A DNA stretch of 64,000 nt from Bacteroidia bacterium (GTDB lineage Bacteria; Bacteroidota; Bacteroidia; Cytophagales; Cyclobacteriaceae), in contig JAUIAO010000008.1 in the NCBI GenBank assembly GCA_030425425.1, positions 1 to 64,000 on the forward strand. Direction: 5' to 3'. Below are positions 1-9,035 of this stretch, in pieces. Below the pieces are notes generated by a model that had not been told where the DNA came from, did not search any database, and saw nothing but the letters and a program-made list of their open reading frames with translations. Position 1 is the first letter of the stretch. Every line of letters starts with the position of its first letter. A program made the translations under genes and the position numbers.

Positions 1-423
1 GGCACACCAGATTACCTGGATGTAGATGATGACGAAGATGGCGTCTTAACGAAGGATGAAAACTACAATGGTGGCAATCCAGAAGATGATGATACCGACG
101 GAGATGGCATACCAGATTATCTGGATGTAGATGATGACGAAGATGGCGTCTTGACTGCTGACGAAAATTACAATGGCGGTACACCAGAAGACGATGACAC
201 AGATGGGGATAGCGTCCCGGATTATTTGGATATCGATGACGATAATGATGGCGTCTTAACTGAAGATGAAAATTATAATGGCGGTACTCCAGAAGATGAC
301 GATACTGATGGAGATGGCACGCCAGATTATCTGGACATAGATGATGATGGAGATGGAATCCTTACTGAAGATGAGGATATCGATAATGACGATGATCCGA
401 CAAATGATGATCAGGACGGTGAT
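1..423 (+). repeat. 105-bp (35-residue) tandem coding repeats, about four copies
   Basis: The segment PDYLD recurs at exact 105-bp spacing, with units starting at 1, 106, 211 and 316. Each encodes a DGDGxPDYLD core followed by a DENYNGGxPEDDD segment. The fourth copy loses the NYNGG part and is one codon longer. The array is in frame and probably continues upstream of the window. Confidence 0.85.
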
Positions 424-1266
424 GGTTCACCAAACTACCTCGATCTGGACTCTGACGGTGACGGTATTCCTGACGAAGATGAAGGAGGTGGTGACACAGA
501 TGGAGATGGTACGCCGGATTATGTTGATGACGATTCGGATGGAGATGGCATCCCTGATGAAGACGAGGGAGATGGTGACTCTGATGGAGATGGAGAACCG
601 GATTATTTGGATGAAGATTCAGATGGTGATGGTATTCCTGACGAAGATGAAGGCGATCAAGACTCAGATGGCGATGGAGATCCTGACTATCTTGATGAAG
701 ATTCGGATGGAGATGGAATTCCAGATGAAGACGAAGGAGATGGCGATTCGGATGGCGATGGAGAACCAGACTATCTGGATGAAGACTCGGATGGTGATGG
801 CATCCTGGATGAGGACGAAGGACAAGGAGATACAGACGGTGATGGCGAGCCAGATTATCTGGATGAGGACTCTGATGGCGATGGTATGCCTGACGAAGAA
901 GAAGCTTCTGACCCTGAGGCTGACTGTGATGAAGATGGAATTCCGGACTATTTAGATCCATATTCTTGTGAAGACCTTCCGGTCAATGAAGTCTTTACTC
1001 CTAACTATGACGGATTTAATGATGAATTCTTGATTGAAGGAATTGAAAACTTCCCGAATAATAGAATACAGATCTTCAATAGATGGGGTAACCTGGTTTG
1101 GGAGGCTCGTAACTACGATAATACTTCCAATCTCTTCACGGGAACGGCCAACAGCGGTAATGCTGTAAGAAACAATAGTGACTTGCCAGACGGAACATAC
1201 TTCTTCATCCTCGATTTGGGTGATGGCAGTCCATTACAAAAAGGATATATCGTAATCAGAAGATAA
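1..1266 (+). CDS. Asp-rich calcium-binding-repeat protein with T9SS type B sorting domain (3' end of a larger gene)
   Basis: The reading frame is open from base 1, so the gene starts upstream and only the last 421 residues are present. Residues 1-317 are almost wholly Asp/Glu/Gly-rich repeats of the thrombospondin type 3 kind (DxDGDGxPDYLD), expected to bind Ca2+ and form a rigid stalk. Two Cys flank the end of the repeats. The last ~95 residues ([38 protein letters not shown]) match the gliding-motility-associated C-terminal (CHU_C, type B) domain that targets proteins to the type IX secretion system. A PorP/SprF gene follows 8 bp later, the usual partner of type B cargo. The protein is probably a very large cell-surface adhesin; its ligand cannot be told from this fragment. 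Confidence 0.88.
   Translation, partial: GTPDYLDVDDDEDGVLTKDENYNGGNPEDDDTDGDGIPDYLDVDDDEDGVLTADENYNGGTPEDDDTDGDSVPDYLDIDDDNDGVLTEDENYNGGTPEDDDTDGDGTPDYLDIDDDGDGILTEDEDIDNDDDPTNDDQDGDGSPNYLDLDSDGDGIPDEDEGGGDTDGDGTPDYVDDDSDGDGIPDEDEGDGDSDGDGEPDYLDEDSDGDGIPDEDEGDQDSDGDGDPDYLDEDSDGDGIPDEDEGDGDSDGDGEPDYLDEDSDGDGILDEDEGQGDTDGDGEPDYLDEDSDGDGMPDEEEASDPEADCDEDGIPDYLDPYSCEDLPVNEVFTPNYDGFNDEFLIEGIENFPNNRIQIFNRWGNLVWEARNYDNTSNLFTGTANSGNAVRNNSDLPDGTYFFILDLGDGSPLQKGYIVIRR
448..951 (+). repeat. 84-bp (28-residue) tandem coding repeats, five copies plus a degenerate sixth
   Basis: Units begin at 448, 532, 616, 700, 784 and 868. Each encodes [13 protein letters not shown] followed by [13 protein letters not shown]-type sequence. 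The sixth unit is degenerate ([15 protein letters not shown]) and leads into the sorting domain. The period differs from the 105-bp array just upstream in the same gene, so two separate amplifications built this stalk. Confidence 0.88.
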
Positions 1267-1274
1267 TTTCAATT

Positions 1275-2177
1275 ATGAAAAGATATTTATTACCGGCACT
1301 AATTTTCTTTCTGGGACACATGGCTCTTGCACAGCAGCAAGCCAACTTTACCCAGTACATGTTTAACCAATTACCTCTGAATCCTGCTTATACCGGGATT
1401 CACGAGGGCCTTAGCGCAAGTATGTTATGGCGCGAACAATGGATTGGATTTGAAGGTGCACCGAGTACACAGACTATTTCCATCCACTCGCCGATTGCCT
1501 TTCGATCGATCTCCCTTGGTGGAGTGATCATGAGAGATAAAATCGGGGTTTCGAATCAAACAACGGCCAGGTTCATGTACGCTTACAGGATCAGGATCGC
1601 CAATACAAAAGTGAGTTTTGGGCTGGAGGCATCACTTAATCATTATAGAACCACCTATAATCAAGATGCCATTTTTGATCCTGCTTTAGCAGCTGTTGAT
1701 CAGAATATGATGAAACCAAATTTTGGAACTGGTATACTCTGGCATGGCAACAAATTTTATCTTGGAGTAGGTTTACCTAATGCATTCAAGCAAAAGTTTT
1801 ATGACAGTCCGGAATTCAATGGCGAATTGCTGAGGCACTATTATATTACTGGTGGATATGTTTTTGCGATCTATGACAACTTGCTGGTAAAACCAAACTT
1901 TATGGTAAAAGGAGTGAAAGGAGCTCCAATGCAAGCAGATTTTAACATAAATGTTTTGTTGCAACGAGTTCTATGGCTTGGGCTGTCCTATCGATCATTT
2001 GAGAGTATTGATGCGGTGATTCAGTTTCAGATCAACCCTAAATTTCAGGTCGGATATGCTTTTGACTTCTGGACCACAACTGATCTGAACAGGGCAATCA
2101 AAGGCTCTCATGAGATCATGATCAATTACGTATTCGAATTACCAAGAACAAAAATTATTACACCAAGATATTTCTAG
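1275..2177 (+). CDS. PorP/SprF family type IX secretion membrane protein
   Basis: This is a 300-residue outer-membrane beta-barrel with a Sec signal peptide (residues 1-20, cleaved after ALA-Q). The family hallmarks QYMFNQLPLNPAYTG near the mature N-terminus and the following WREQWIGFEGAP are both present, and length is typical. In flavobacteria SprF-like proteins pair with, and are needed for secretion or attachment of, type B-tailed cargo. The cargo gene lies 8 bp upstream and a PorE-like gene starts 2 bp downstream, so the three genes form one translationally packed unit. Paralogues of this pair are usually numerous in a genome, so this one is probably dedicated to the adhesin upstream and is not the core PorP. 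Confidence 0.92.
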   Translation: MKRYLLPALIFFLGHMALAQQQANFTQYMFNQLPLNPAYTGIHEGLSASMLWREQWIGFEGAPSTQTISIHSPIAFRSISLGGVIMRDKIGVSNQTTARFMYAYRIRIANTKVSFGLEASLNHYRTTYNQDAIFDPALAAVDQNMMKPNFGTGILWHGNKFYLGVGLPNAFKQKFYDSPEFNGELLRHYYITGGYVFAIYDNLLVKPNFMVKGVKGAPMQADFNINVLLQRVLWLGLSYRSFESIDAVIQFQINPKFQVGYAFDFWTTTDLNRAIKGSHEIMINYVFELPRTKIITPRYF

Positions 2178-2179
2178 TC

Positions 2180-4210
2180 ATGAGAAGAGTTATTGGATTA
2201 TTTATACTGACCATATTATCTGGCTCCATAGTTTTTGCAGCCGGTAATGATTCCAAGAAAGTACAAAGACTCATTGCTAAAGGAGATAAGGCTTTTGACA
2301 ATTTCGTCTATGTGAAGGCAGTGGATTACTACGAAAAGGCACTGGATGAAAAAGCCAAATTTGATGCGGAAGTAAGTCTGAAGATAGCGGATAGTTATCG
2401 CCTAATGAATAAACCACGCAGTGCAGAACCATGGTATGCCAAAGTGGAAGACACGGAGGTGATGACAGAGCAGGATCTTATGAATTATGCGCAGATTCTT
2501 CTCAGAAACGGCAAAGATCAAAAGGCTAAAGAAATCAGTAGCCAGATCAAGGTGCTGGACCTCTCTAAGTTCGAAAGATTAAAGAAAATCGACAATGTGG
2601 AGATTTACTATGCTGATTCGGCTGCTTATTATGTTGAAAACATGAACATCAACACGCCGGAATCTGAATTTTCTCCTACTTATTTGGATGATGGATTTGT
2701 GTTCGTTTCCAACAGAGATAGAGATGGTGTCATCAAGCAGGCGACTTATGGTTGGGACGACACTTACTTCCTGGATCTGTACTATGCCAAAGTGGAGGAT
2801 GGTAAGATTCTGGAACCAGAACCTATGACCAAGCGTATCAATACGATTTTTCATGAAGGTCCTGCTGTATTTTTTGATGATGGCAATAAGCTGATCTTTA
2901 CAAGAAACAACTTCAACCTTGGTGAAGAGCGTACCAGTGTGGAAGGGGTAAACATGTTGAAACTTTATTATACAGAAAAAGACAAGAAAGGTAAATGGGG
3001 TAAACCTACCACTTTGCCATTCAATAGTGACGATTACTCTGTGGGTCACCCAACATTCGACGATGCTTCTCAGACCTTGTACTTTGCTTCCGACATGCCA
3101 GGCGGTCAGGGAAATTCTGATATTTATAAGGTTAAGTATCTGGATGGAAAATGGGGAACGCCTGAAAATCTGGGTGATAAGATAAACACGATCGAAGATG
3201 AGCTTTTTCCATTTATTGGTGAGGATGGCGATCTTTATTTTGCTTCAGAGGGTCACCCCGGTATTGGTGGATTAGATGTTTATGCTGTCAATCTGGAAGA
3301 TGAGTCATCTGAAGTGAAAAATATGGGATATCCGATCAACACACCGGATGACGATTTTGCGATGATTATCGACGGTAAAGTGGGGTACTTATCCAGTAAC
3401 AGGCTTGGCGGCAGAGGATATGACGATATCTACAAAGTTTACTTGTATAAATATGACATTACGGCTCGGCTTGTAGATTTTGATTCGGGTGAAGAATTGG
3501 ACGGAAGTATTGTGGCAACAGACCTGAAAGATGAATCAGCACTGGCTGAGACTGAAGATGAGGGAAAAGTCTATTTCAACATCATTCGAGGTAAAGAAAT
3601 CAAATTTAGTGGTGCCAAAGACGGGTATAAGTCCAATGAACTATCGTTCTCCACACTAGACATTCCATTGGAAGCAGACAGTTTTGTGGTGGATATTCCT
3701 TTGAGAAAGCCAAACTTATTTGCCGATGTAATTCGAGTGACTTCTCCTACATCACTGGATCTTTTCAGTAATGATGAGGCGCTGAGATTTTTTGATGGTT
3801 CCATGGAAGAACTCAAAAAGGATCTGGATGCTAAATACTACAAAATCGCAGATATCTACGATGTGGAGTCTATTTATTATGATTTTGACAAGGCCAATAT
3901 CCGTGAAGATGCCCAGCAATCTTTGGATGCGTTGGTTGAGGTTTTGAACAAATTTGAGGACTTCACCGTGCAGCTTGGTGCTCACACAGATAGCCGTGGT
4001 AGCAATACATATAATGATTATCTGGCGAAAAGAAGGGTAAAGGCAGCTTATGACTATCTGATCGAGAATGGTGTGAAGGCCGAGCGAATCAGTACCGGAT
4101 CATTTGGTGAAGAGGAGCTCTTGAATGATTGCGGAGACGGAGTTCCATGTAATAAGCAGCAGCACCAGCTCAACAGGCGTACTGAGGTAAGACTCGAAGT
4201 GAAAAAATAA
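2180..4210 (+). CDS. PorE-like OmpA-family protein (TPR, PD40 propeller, CRD, OmpA_C)
   Basis: This 676-residue exported protein has a signal peptide (1-20), a TPR-like helical region (about 28-130), WD40/PD40-type propeller strands (about 150-410, with recurring SEFSPTYLDDGFVFVSNRD-like blades), a short carboxypeptidase-regulatory-like beta domain (about 420-510), and a C-terminal OmpA_C peptidoglycan-binding domain (560-676, with YYDFDKANIR, GAHTDSRGSNTYNDYLAKRR and NRRTEVRLE). That order matches PorE, which anchors the T9SS to peptidoglycan. It follows the PorP/SprF gene by 2 bp and ends at a hairpin terminator. Because it sits with a type B cargo it may be a cargo-specific paralogue and not the housekeeping PorE. 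Confidence 0.85.
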   Translation: MRRVIGLFILTILSGSIVFAAGNDSKKVQRLIAKGDKAFDNFVYVKAVDYYEKALDEKAKFDAEVSLKIADSYRLMNKPRSAEPWYAKVEDTEVMTEQDLMNYAQILLRNGKDQKAKEISSQIKVLDLSKFERLKKIDNVEIYYADSAAYYVENMNINTPESEFSPTYLDDGFVFVSNRDRDGVIKQATYGWDDTYFLDLYYAKVEDGKILEPEPMTKRINTIFHEGPAVFFDDGNKLIFTRNNFNLGEERTSVEGVNMLKLYYTEKDKKGKWGKPTTLPFNSDDYSVGHPTFDDASQTLYFASDMPGGQGNSDIYKVKYLDGKWGTPENLGDKINTIEDELFPFIGEDGDLYFASEGHPGIGGLDVYAVNLEDESSEVKNMGYPINTPDDDFAMIIDGKVGYLSSNRLGGRGYDDIYKVYLYKYDITARLVDFDSGEELDGSIVATDLKDESALAETEDEGKVYFNIIRGKEIKFSGAKDGYKSNELSFSTLDIPLEADSFVVDIPLRKPNLFADVIRVTSPTSLDLFSNDEALRFFDGSMEELKKDLDAKYYKIADIYDVESIYYDFDKANIREDAQQSLDALVEVLNKFEDFTVQLGAHTDSRGSNTYNDYLAKRRVKAAYDYLIENGVKAERISTGSFGEEELLNDCGDGVPCNKQQHQLNRRTEVRLEVKK

Positions 4211-4235
4211 GAATTATAACCTTTATAAATTCAAG

Positions 4236-4265
4236 CAGGAGCAGCGAAAGCTGCGCCTGTTTTTT
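4236..4265 (+). terminator. Intrinsic terminator of the cargo-PorP-PorE operon
   Basis: A 10-bp stem (4236-4245 with 4250-4259, one A.G mismatch) is closed by a GAAA tetraloop and followed by six T. It lies 25 bp past the PorE-like stop codon, and its T-tract overlaps the stop codon of the convergent CotH gene. Confidence 0.85.
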
Positions 4266-7149
4266 ATTGCTTGATAATTCTAAAAGTTTCCTGATCAATT
4301 TTCATCAAGTATAGTCCACTAGGAAGATGATAAAGATTGATCACCTCATCTTTTGTTTTACATAGACGATTCGAATAGCTCCTTCCATGGATATCAAAAA
4401 TTCGAATGGTTTTACCCAGCGCATTTTTTACTTCAATTTCATTTTCAAAAAGTGTTGGAAACACTTGAACTTGCTGTTGTTCTGAGCCTAGCACAAACTC
4501 CACAAAAACATTGGTTTCGTTAAAGCTCGGCTGAGTAATCACCCACTGATCAGCTCCGTCGGTTTTTCTTGCATAGCTGATATTCGAAGTTAGCTGTGGA
4601 TATTCCACCAAATCAACTTGTATTATTTCCGAGCCTGTTTTCTGGTAAAGCCCCAGTTTTTCTCCTTCTTTGTTTAGTTTGAAATTGAGGTGAAGCGGTC
4701 CCTGAATGTCGTCATCATCTGCCCACAATATTTTTCGCTCATTGGTATGGATTGTGGTTGCTTCAGGATTGTCCGTAGGAAATTGATACTTGGTTTTATC
4801 AGCCAAATTATCAGTGATATACCAACCTCCAATATTGACGTCTTGCGGACTCACATTATACAACTCAATATAGTCATCTGTATCACCATACTCATCTTCA
4901 TGTATTTGATTAGAAGCCATCAGTTCATTGATCAGAATGCTCGGTTCTTGGGTGATTTCAACAGGGTCAAAAACTGCCTGAAGGGAGAAGGGTCCTGAAA
5001 AAGTGGTTTTAAATGTCGGGTCTTCGTGTATTTCTTCATTAAACAGCCAGTGCTTGAACTGCCATCCCGGGGGTGGAATAGCTTTGATTTCCATATCACG
5101 TCCTTTGAAAAAACTGATGTCAGCTTCTGTGTCGATAATATTCTGACTATTCAGCTGGTACGTTGCTCCGGCAATATCCGATGATATATGAAACTCATAG
5201 ATTGAAGTGCCACGCAGAAAAGTCCTGCTGATCTGTTTCAGGACATTTGAAGCTCGTTTTTCTGTAAAAGTTCTATACTTCGCCAGATCATCGTCAAATC
5301 TGTGAGGCATTCCGTATAGATTTTGATGATGGATTTGTTCATTCCTTATCCTATTGGCCATACTGTCCATCAGGTGATTGATCCTCGACGGCTGAAATGT
5401 AGTAGATAGGTGAATGGCATACCTGTCTATGAATTTGTTTTTGAAGGTTTCATTCTTCATCAACTCTCTAAAAACCACAATGGACCATTCGGGGGTTTCA
5501 TCGTACCCACCAATGACGTTGCTGTTATTCTGACCCATCGCGAAGAGGATAGAATTGTGATCAATCCTACTCGTACTGTAACTGTACTCCAGATCCAGCA
5601 AAATCCATCTCCATTTACCACCATTGATTGGTTTCCACATTTTCACATTGTTGTATGGCCAGTCCACATTGCTCACAAAAGTTTCCGTAATCATGTAGTT
5701 GATCAATTCCTCTACATCCATCATTTCACATGCTTTGGCATAGTTTGCACTATCCTGCATAGGATTGTTTTTCAGGAAGTCACTCAGTGCGATAAACTCC
5801 GGGTCAGTGGGCATGTCATTGTGTAAATCTACCCCTTTGTAAGTTGCCTCTATCAGATAGACTTCATCATCATCGAGTCCGTGATTGCTGTAAACAAAAT
5901 CCTTGTTGGTTCGCTCCCTCATGTTTTCCATTCCTCTGTACTTTCCGTTGATATAGATCACGGCGGGTTCATATGCCTGATAATCTAAATCCATCCGGCC
6001 CACGATTATCGATTGTAGGAAGGGGTCTTTGAAGAGATTATCATCATCATTCCCACCATTCCGCATCATAATGTCTTTGTATTTATGGTTGGGTTTGGTG
6101 GTGAAGAAATCATAATTCAATTTATTCTCACCGAATTTCTTTTTGGGTGATAGGGAAATGGACTTAAGTTCTTTGTCTCTGGATCCTCCACCGAGAATTC
6201 TAATGTCCAATTCCTGATTGAGCTGTAATTCTCCCGCCTCATCAAAAAATTCAAAGCTTACAGGTCTGTCCCAGTCCTGATTAAAATTTTTGGGTGTTTT
6301 CTGAAGGTTTCCAAGAATGCCGTTTGTGCCATCACAGTAAATCCCGATGGTATCATTGTAGAGATATCGATCATCTGTTGCTATAGAAACCACACGAAAT
6401 TCCGGCTTTCTTTCATCAATAAAATAGGTGGCAGCAACTACATCACTTGACAGCATACCTGATCCAATCGCCTTGGCTCTTACCATCACGGTAGTATCCA
6501 GCGTGATACTGTTGCCGGGAGTGTATAGATAATCATCCAGATTTGGTTCGGTATTGTCTAAAGTGTAATAGATCGATGACCCGTCTTCCAGGTTTTCAAA
6601 AGAGATATTTTGTGAACCGCTATAAAAACCACTGCGTAATGTAAAAACAGGGTTTGCACAGCGCTGCTGGCCAAAGAATTCTTCATTGTTGGATTTGCCA
6701 GGACTAGGAGATTCGAAGTAGACCCAATCGTTACCTACATCAGTTTTCCTTCCGTAAGAAATGTTTCTGTACTGTTCAGGGTAGGTCACCTGATCGATTA
6801 CACTTAGAGAAGCATCCAAAAGATATAAGTCTCCTCCCTTTGGTTCCAGTTTGAATGAAGCATGGCCGATTCGGTCTGCTCTTTCAAAATAGAGAAGGAG
6901 ATAAGCTTTTGATTCTATAATCGTGTCAAGTGGCTGCCACTTCGTTGTGCCGCTTAGATCGGTAGAAAAAAAGTAATTGGAAAGGTTGATGCTTGCTTCC
7001 CCCGAATTGTACACCTCCACCCACATGCTGTAGTTCCAGGATTCGTCCATGTTGAACGAAATGTTCTTGGGCATGATTTCATTGATTACGAGCTGGGCGT
7101 ATAGTTGCATAGGCAACAGTATCAGAAGAGTCAGAAGGGGCCTGATCAT
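4264..7149 (-). CDS. Secreted CotH kinase-like protein with lamin-tail domains and T9SS type A tail
   Basis: This 961-residue exported protein (signal peptide 1-18) has an N-terminal lamin-tail domain (about 20-150), a chitobiase/hexosaminidase C-terminal-like beta domain (about 170-245, IYYTLDNTEPN), a CotH domain (about 270-610; RNGGNDDDNLFKD, IYINGKYRGMENMRER, KWRWILLDLEYSY), a second lamin-tail domain (about 740-870) and a C-terminal type A sorting domain ending GLYLMKIDQETFRIIKQ. CotH proteins have an atypical protein-kinase fold; in Bacillus spores CotH phosphorylates coat proteins. Here the likely target is another surface protein or polysaccharide-associated protein, which is inference. 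It is monocistronic, convergent with the PorE-like operon and downstream of cysS on the same strand, separated by a terminator. Confidence 0.87.
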   Translation of the reverse strand: MIRPLLTLLILLPMQLYAQLVINEIMPKNISFNMDESWNYSMWVEVYNSGEASINLSNYFFSTDLSGTTKWQPLDTIIESKAYLLLYFERADRIGHASFKLEPKGGDLYLLDASLSVIDQVTYPEQYRNISYGRKTDVGNDWVYFESPSPGKSNNEEFFGQQRCANPVFTLRSGFYSGSQNISFENLEDGSSIYYTLDNTEPNLDDYLYTPGNSITLDTTVMVRAKAIGSGMLSSDVVAATYFIDERKPEFRVVSIATDDRYLYNDTIGIYCDGTNGILGNLQKTPKNFNQDWDRPVSFEFFDEAGELQLNQELDIRILGGGSRDKELKSISLSPKKKFGENKLNYDFFTTKPNHKYKDIMMRNGGNDDDNLFKDPFLQSIIVGRMDLDYQAYEPAVIYINGKYRGMENMRERTNKDFVYSNHGLDDDEVYLIEATYKGVDLHNDMPTDPEFIALSDFLKNNPMQDSANYAKACEMMDVEELINYMITETFVSNVDWPYNNVKMWKPINGGKWRWILLDLEYSYSTSRIDHNSILFAMGQNNSNVIGGYDETPEWSIVVFRELMKNETFKNKFIDRYAIHLSTTFQPSRINHLMDSMANRIRNEQIHHQNLYGMPHRFDDDLAKYRTFTEKRASNVLKQISRTFLRGTSIYEFHISSDIAGATYQLNSQNIIDTEADISFFKGRDMEIKAIPPPGWQFKHWLFNEEIHEDPTFKTTFSGPFSLQAVFDPVEITQEPSILINELMASNQIHEDEYGDTDDYIELYNVSPQDVNIGGWYITDNLADKTKYQFPTDNPEATTIHTNERKILWADDDDIQGPLHLNFKLNKEGEKLGLYQKTGSEIIQVDLVEYPQLTSNISYARKTDGADQWVITQPSFNETNVFVEFVLGSEQQQVQVFPTLFENEIEVKNALGKTIRIFDIHGRSYSNRLCKTKDEVINLYHLPSGLYLMKIDQETFRIIKQ

Positions 7150-7228
7150 GGTCTAGAGGTTTTACAGGTAGTAAAGCAAATCAATGACAGGCGAGTAACT
7201 GTCCTCTGGTAGGTGGTATTGGGCAAAC

Positions 7229-7258
7229 AAAAAAAAGAGGCGGCTCAGAGCCACCTCT
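7229..7258 (-). terminator. Intrinsic terminator downstream of cysS
   Basis: Read on the minus strand, a 9-bp stem (7258-7250 with 7244-7236, including one G.U pair) is followed by seven or eight T. It lies about 30 bp past the cysS stop codon, so the CotH gene needs its own promoter in 7150-7228. Confidence 0.85.
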
Positions 7259-7290
7259 ATTAAGTCATTGTAACTATAAATAGACTGGGA

Positions 7291-8772
7291 TTACTCCTCA
7301 AATGCCCAGTCAATTCCAGTTTTCATGTCTTTGACTATGATTCCTTCTGATTTTAGCTGTGCTCTGAGACTGTCTACTTTGTCGTAGTTTTTCTGCTCTT
7401 TGGCCTCTTTGTATTCAGCAAGAATTACTTCTAAAAGTGCTTCTGATGAATTCAGTCCCTCTGGTTTTAAACCCAACACATTTTCCGCAAAGTCGATCAT
7501 GGTGGACTTCATACGTTCGAATGTCTCTTTCCCGATTTCCTCATATTTCAGTTGACCGGTCTGTATTGAATTCACCTTTTTCACCAGATTGAAGAGGTGA
7601 CCGATAGTCAAAGCAGTGTTAAAGTCATCATTCATGGCATAGTGGCAATTGTCACAAATCTTATTGATTTGATCTACTTGCTTCTGATTCAGTGATTCTT
7701 CTATTCCTTCAGGAAATTCATAGGATTTGATCAGCCTCAGGCCATTGGTTAATTTGGTATACCCTTTCTGAGCGGCATTGAGTGCTTCATTAGAAAAGTC
7801 AAGCGTACTCGCGTAATGCGACTGTAGCATGAAAAAGCGAATAGTCATAGGGCTATAGCCTCTTTCCAGCAGTTCATGATCACCTGAGATGAGCTGGTGT
7901 GGCAGGAATGAATTTCCCAGAGACTTACTCATTTTAGTACCATTAACGGTTAGCATGTTGGTATGGATCCAATACTTCGCACCATCTTTTCCATGAGTTC
8001 CGGCATTTTGCGCTATTTCACACTCATGGTGCGGGAATTTCAAGTCCATTCCACCTCCATGAATATCAAACTCTTCACCCAAATATTTGGTACTCATCAC
8101 AGAACATTCCAGATGCCAGCCCGGGAAGCCATCGCTCCATTTTGTTTTCCATCTCATGATGTGCTCTGGAGCAGCTTTTTTCCAAAGTGCAAAATCTAAT
8201 GGATTTCTTTTATCAGTTTGGCCGTCCAGATCACGGGTTTGGTTAAGCAGATCTTCCGTTTTCCTGCCACTCAGCTTACCGTATTGATGAGATTCATTGT
8301 ATTTCTCAATATCGAAATACACAGAGCCATTAGATTCATAAGCAAAACCTTTCTCTACCAATTCATCAATCATCGTTAGTTGCTCCATAAGGTGGCCGGT
8401 GGCAGTGGGCTCAATATCCGGGGTGAGCGCATTGAACCTTTCCATTACCTGATGAAAATCATTCGCATATTTCTGGACAATTTCCATTGGCTCCAGATTA
8501 TCCAGCTTCGCTTTTTTAGAGATTTTATCTTCACCATTGTCGAGCAAATGCCCCACGTCAGTGATATTACGCACATATCTGACTTTGTACCCAAGAAATT
8601 GTAAGTATCTATAGATCACATCAAAGGAGATAAATGTCCTCACATTTCCCAAATGCACATCACTGTAAACTGTAGGCCCACAAACATACATACCCACATT
8701 AGGAGCATTCAATGGCTCAAAAACTACCTTTTCTTTAGTTAAGGAATTGACAATTCGGAGTTTGCCGATCAT
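7291..8772 (-). CDS. cysS: Cysteinyl-tRNA synthetase
   Basis: This 493-residue cytoplasmic enzyme charges tRNA-Cys. It is a class I synthetase with the HIGH motif as HLGN (residues 40-43), the KMSKS loop at 280-284, and the zinc ligands expected for CysRS (Cys31, the Cys in GWHLECS, and the His/Cys of FPHHECEIAQ). The C-terminal DALR-type helical region is complete and length is normal. It is transcribed divergently from rimP-nusA-infB across a 263-bp gap, which is also a translation-related unit. The ATG start gives the standard MIGKLRIVNSLT beginning. Confidence 0.97.
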   Translation of the reverse strand: MIGKLRIVNSLTKEKVVFEPLNAPNVGMYVCGPTVYSDVHLGNVRTFISFDVIYRYLQFLGYKVRYVRNITDVGHLLDNGEDKISKKAKLDNLEPMEIVQKYANDFHQVMERFNALTPDIEPTATGHLMEQLTMIDELVEKGFAYESNGSVYFDIEKYNESHQYGKLSGRKTEDLLNQTRDLDGQTDKRNPLDFALWKKAAPEHIMRWKTKWSDGFPGWHLECSVMSTKYLGEEFDIHGGGMDLKFPHHECEIAQNAGTHGKDGAKYWIHTNMLTVNGTKMSKSLGNSFLPHQLISGDHELLERGYSPMTIRFFMLQSHYASTLDFSNEALNAAQKGYTKLTNGLRLIKSYEFPEGIEESLNQKQVDQINKICDNCHYAMNDDFNTALTIGHLFNLVKKVNSIQTGQLKYEEIGKETFERMKSTMIDFAENVLGLKPEGLNSSEALLEVILAEYKEAKEQKNYDKVDSLRAQLKSEGIIVKDMKTGIDWAFEE

Positions 8773-8945
8773 TATTTTTATTTTAAATATCTTGGTTTAA
8801 CATCAATGCACATTTCGCTATACACTATAGCCAAAGATGAATGTTCAATAGAATACTGACGTATTATCGTTCCTTTGCAGGATTGAAAACACCCTAAGTA
8901 CCTGAATTTGAACAACCCTCAGGAAAAACACATTGTTTCGCGAGA

Positions 8946-8976
8946 TTTGAATTCAATTATTTTTCTTTTACTTTTG
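8946..8976 (+). promoter_or_regulatory. Bacteroidota-type promoter of rimP-nusA-infB
   Basis: TTTG at 8946-8949 and TACTTTTG at 8969-8976 are separated by 19 bp, an exact match to the Bacteroidota sigma-A consensus TTTG-N19-TAnnTTTG. Transcription should begin near 8983, giving a leader of about 50 nt that contains the hairpin at 9001-9020. No comparably good promoter was seen for cysS in the other direction. Confidence 0.75.
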
Positions 8977-9000
8977 CATGCAAATATAGAATTTAGGTTC

Positions 9001-9025
9001 GAGGGGACGCAAGTCCCCTCTTTTT
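9001..9025 (+). terminator. Terminator-like hairpin in the rimP leader (attenuator candidate)
   Basis: A perfect 8-bp GC-rich stem (9001-9008 with 9013-9020), a GCAA tetraloop and five T form a classical intrinsic terminator shape. It lies after the predicted promoter and only 10 nt before the rimP start codon. No gene upstream on this strand needs terminating, since cysS runs the other way. It is therefore a leader element, either an attenuator or a translational structure. Confidence 0.7.
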
Positions 9026-9035
9026 ATTCGTAATA

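Noticed and set aside
362-961. Long open frames on both strands (341-955 plus, 362-961 minus) over the Asp-rich repeats
   Set aside because: They are by-products of the GAT/GAC-rich repeats; their translations are low-complexity Met/Ile or His/Leu runs with no start or coupling support.
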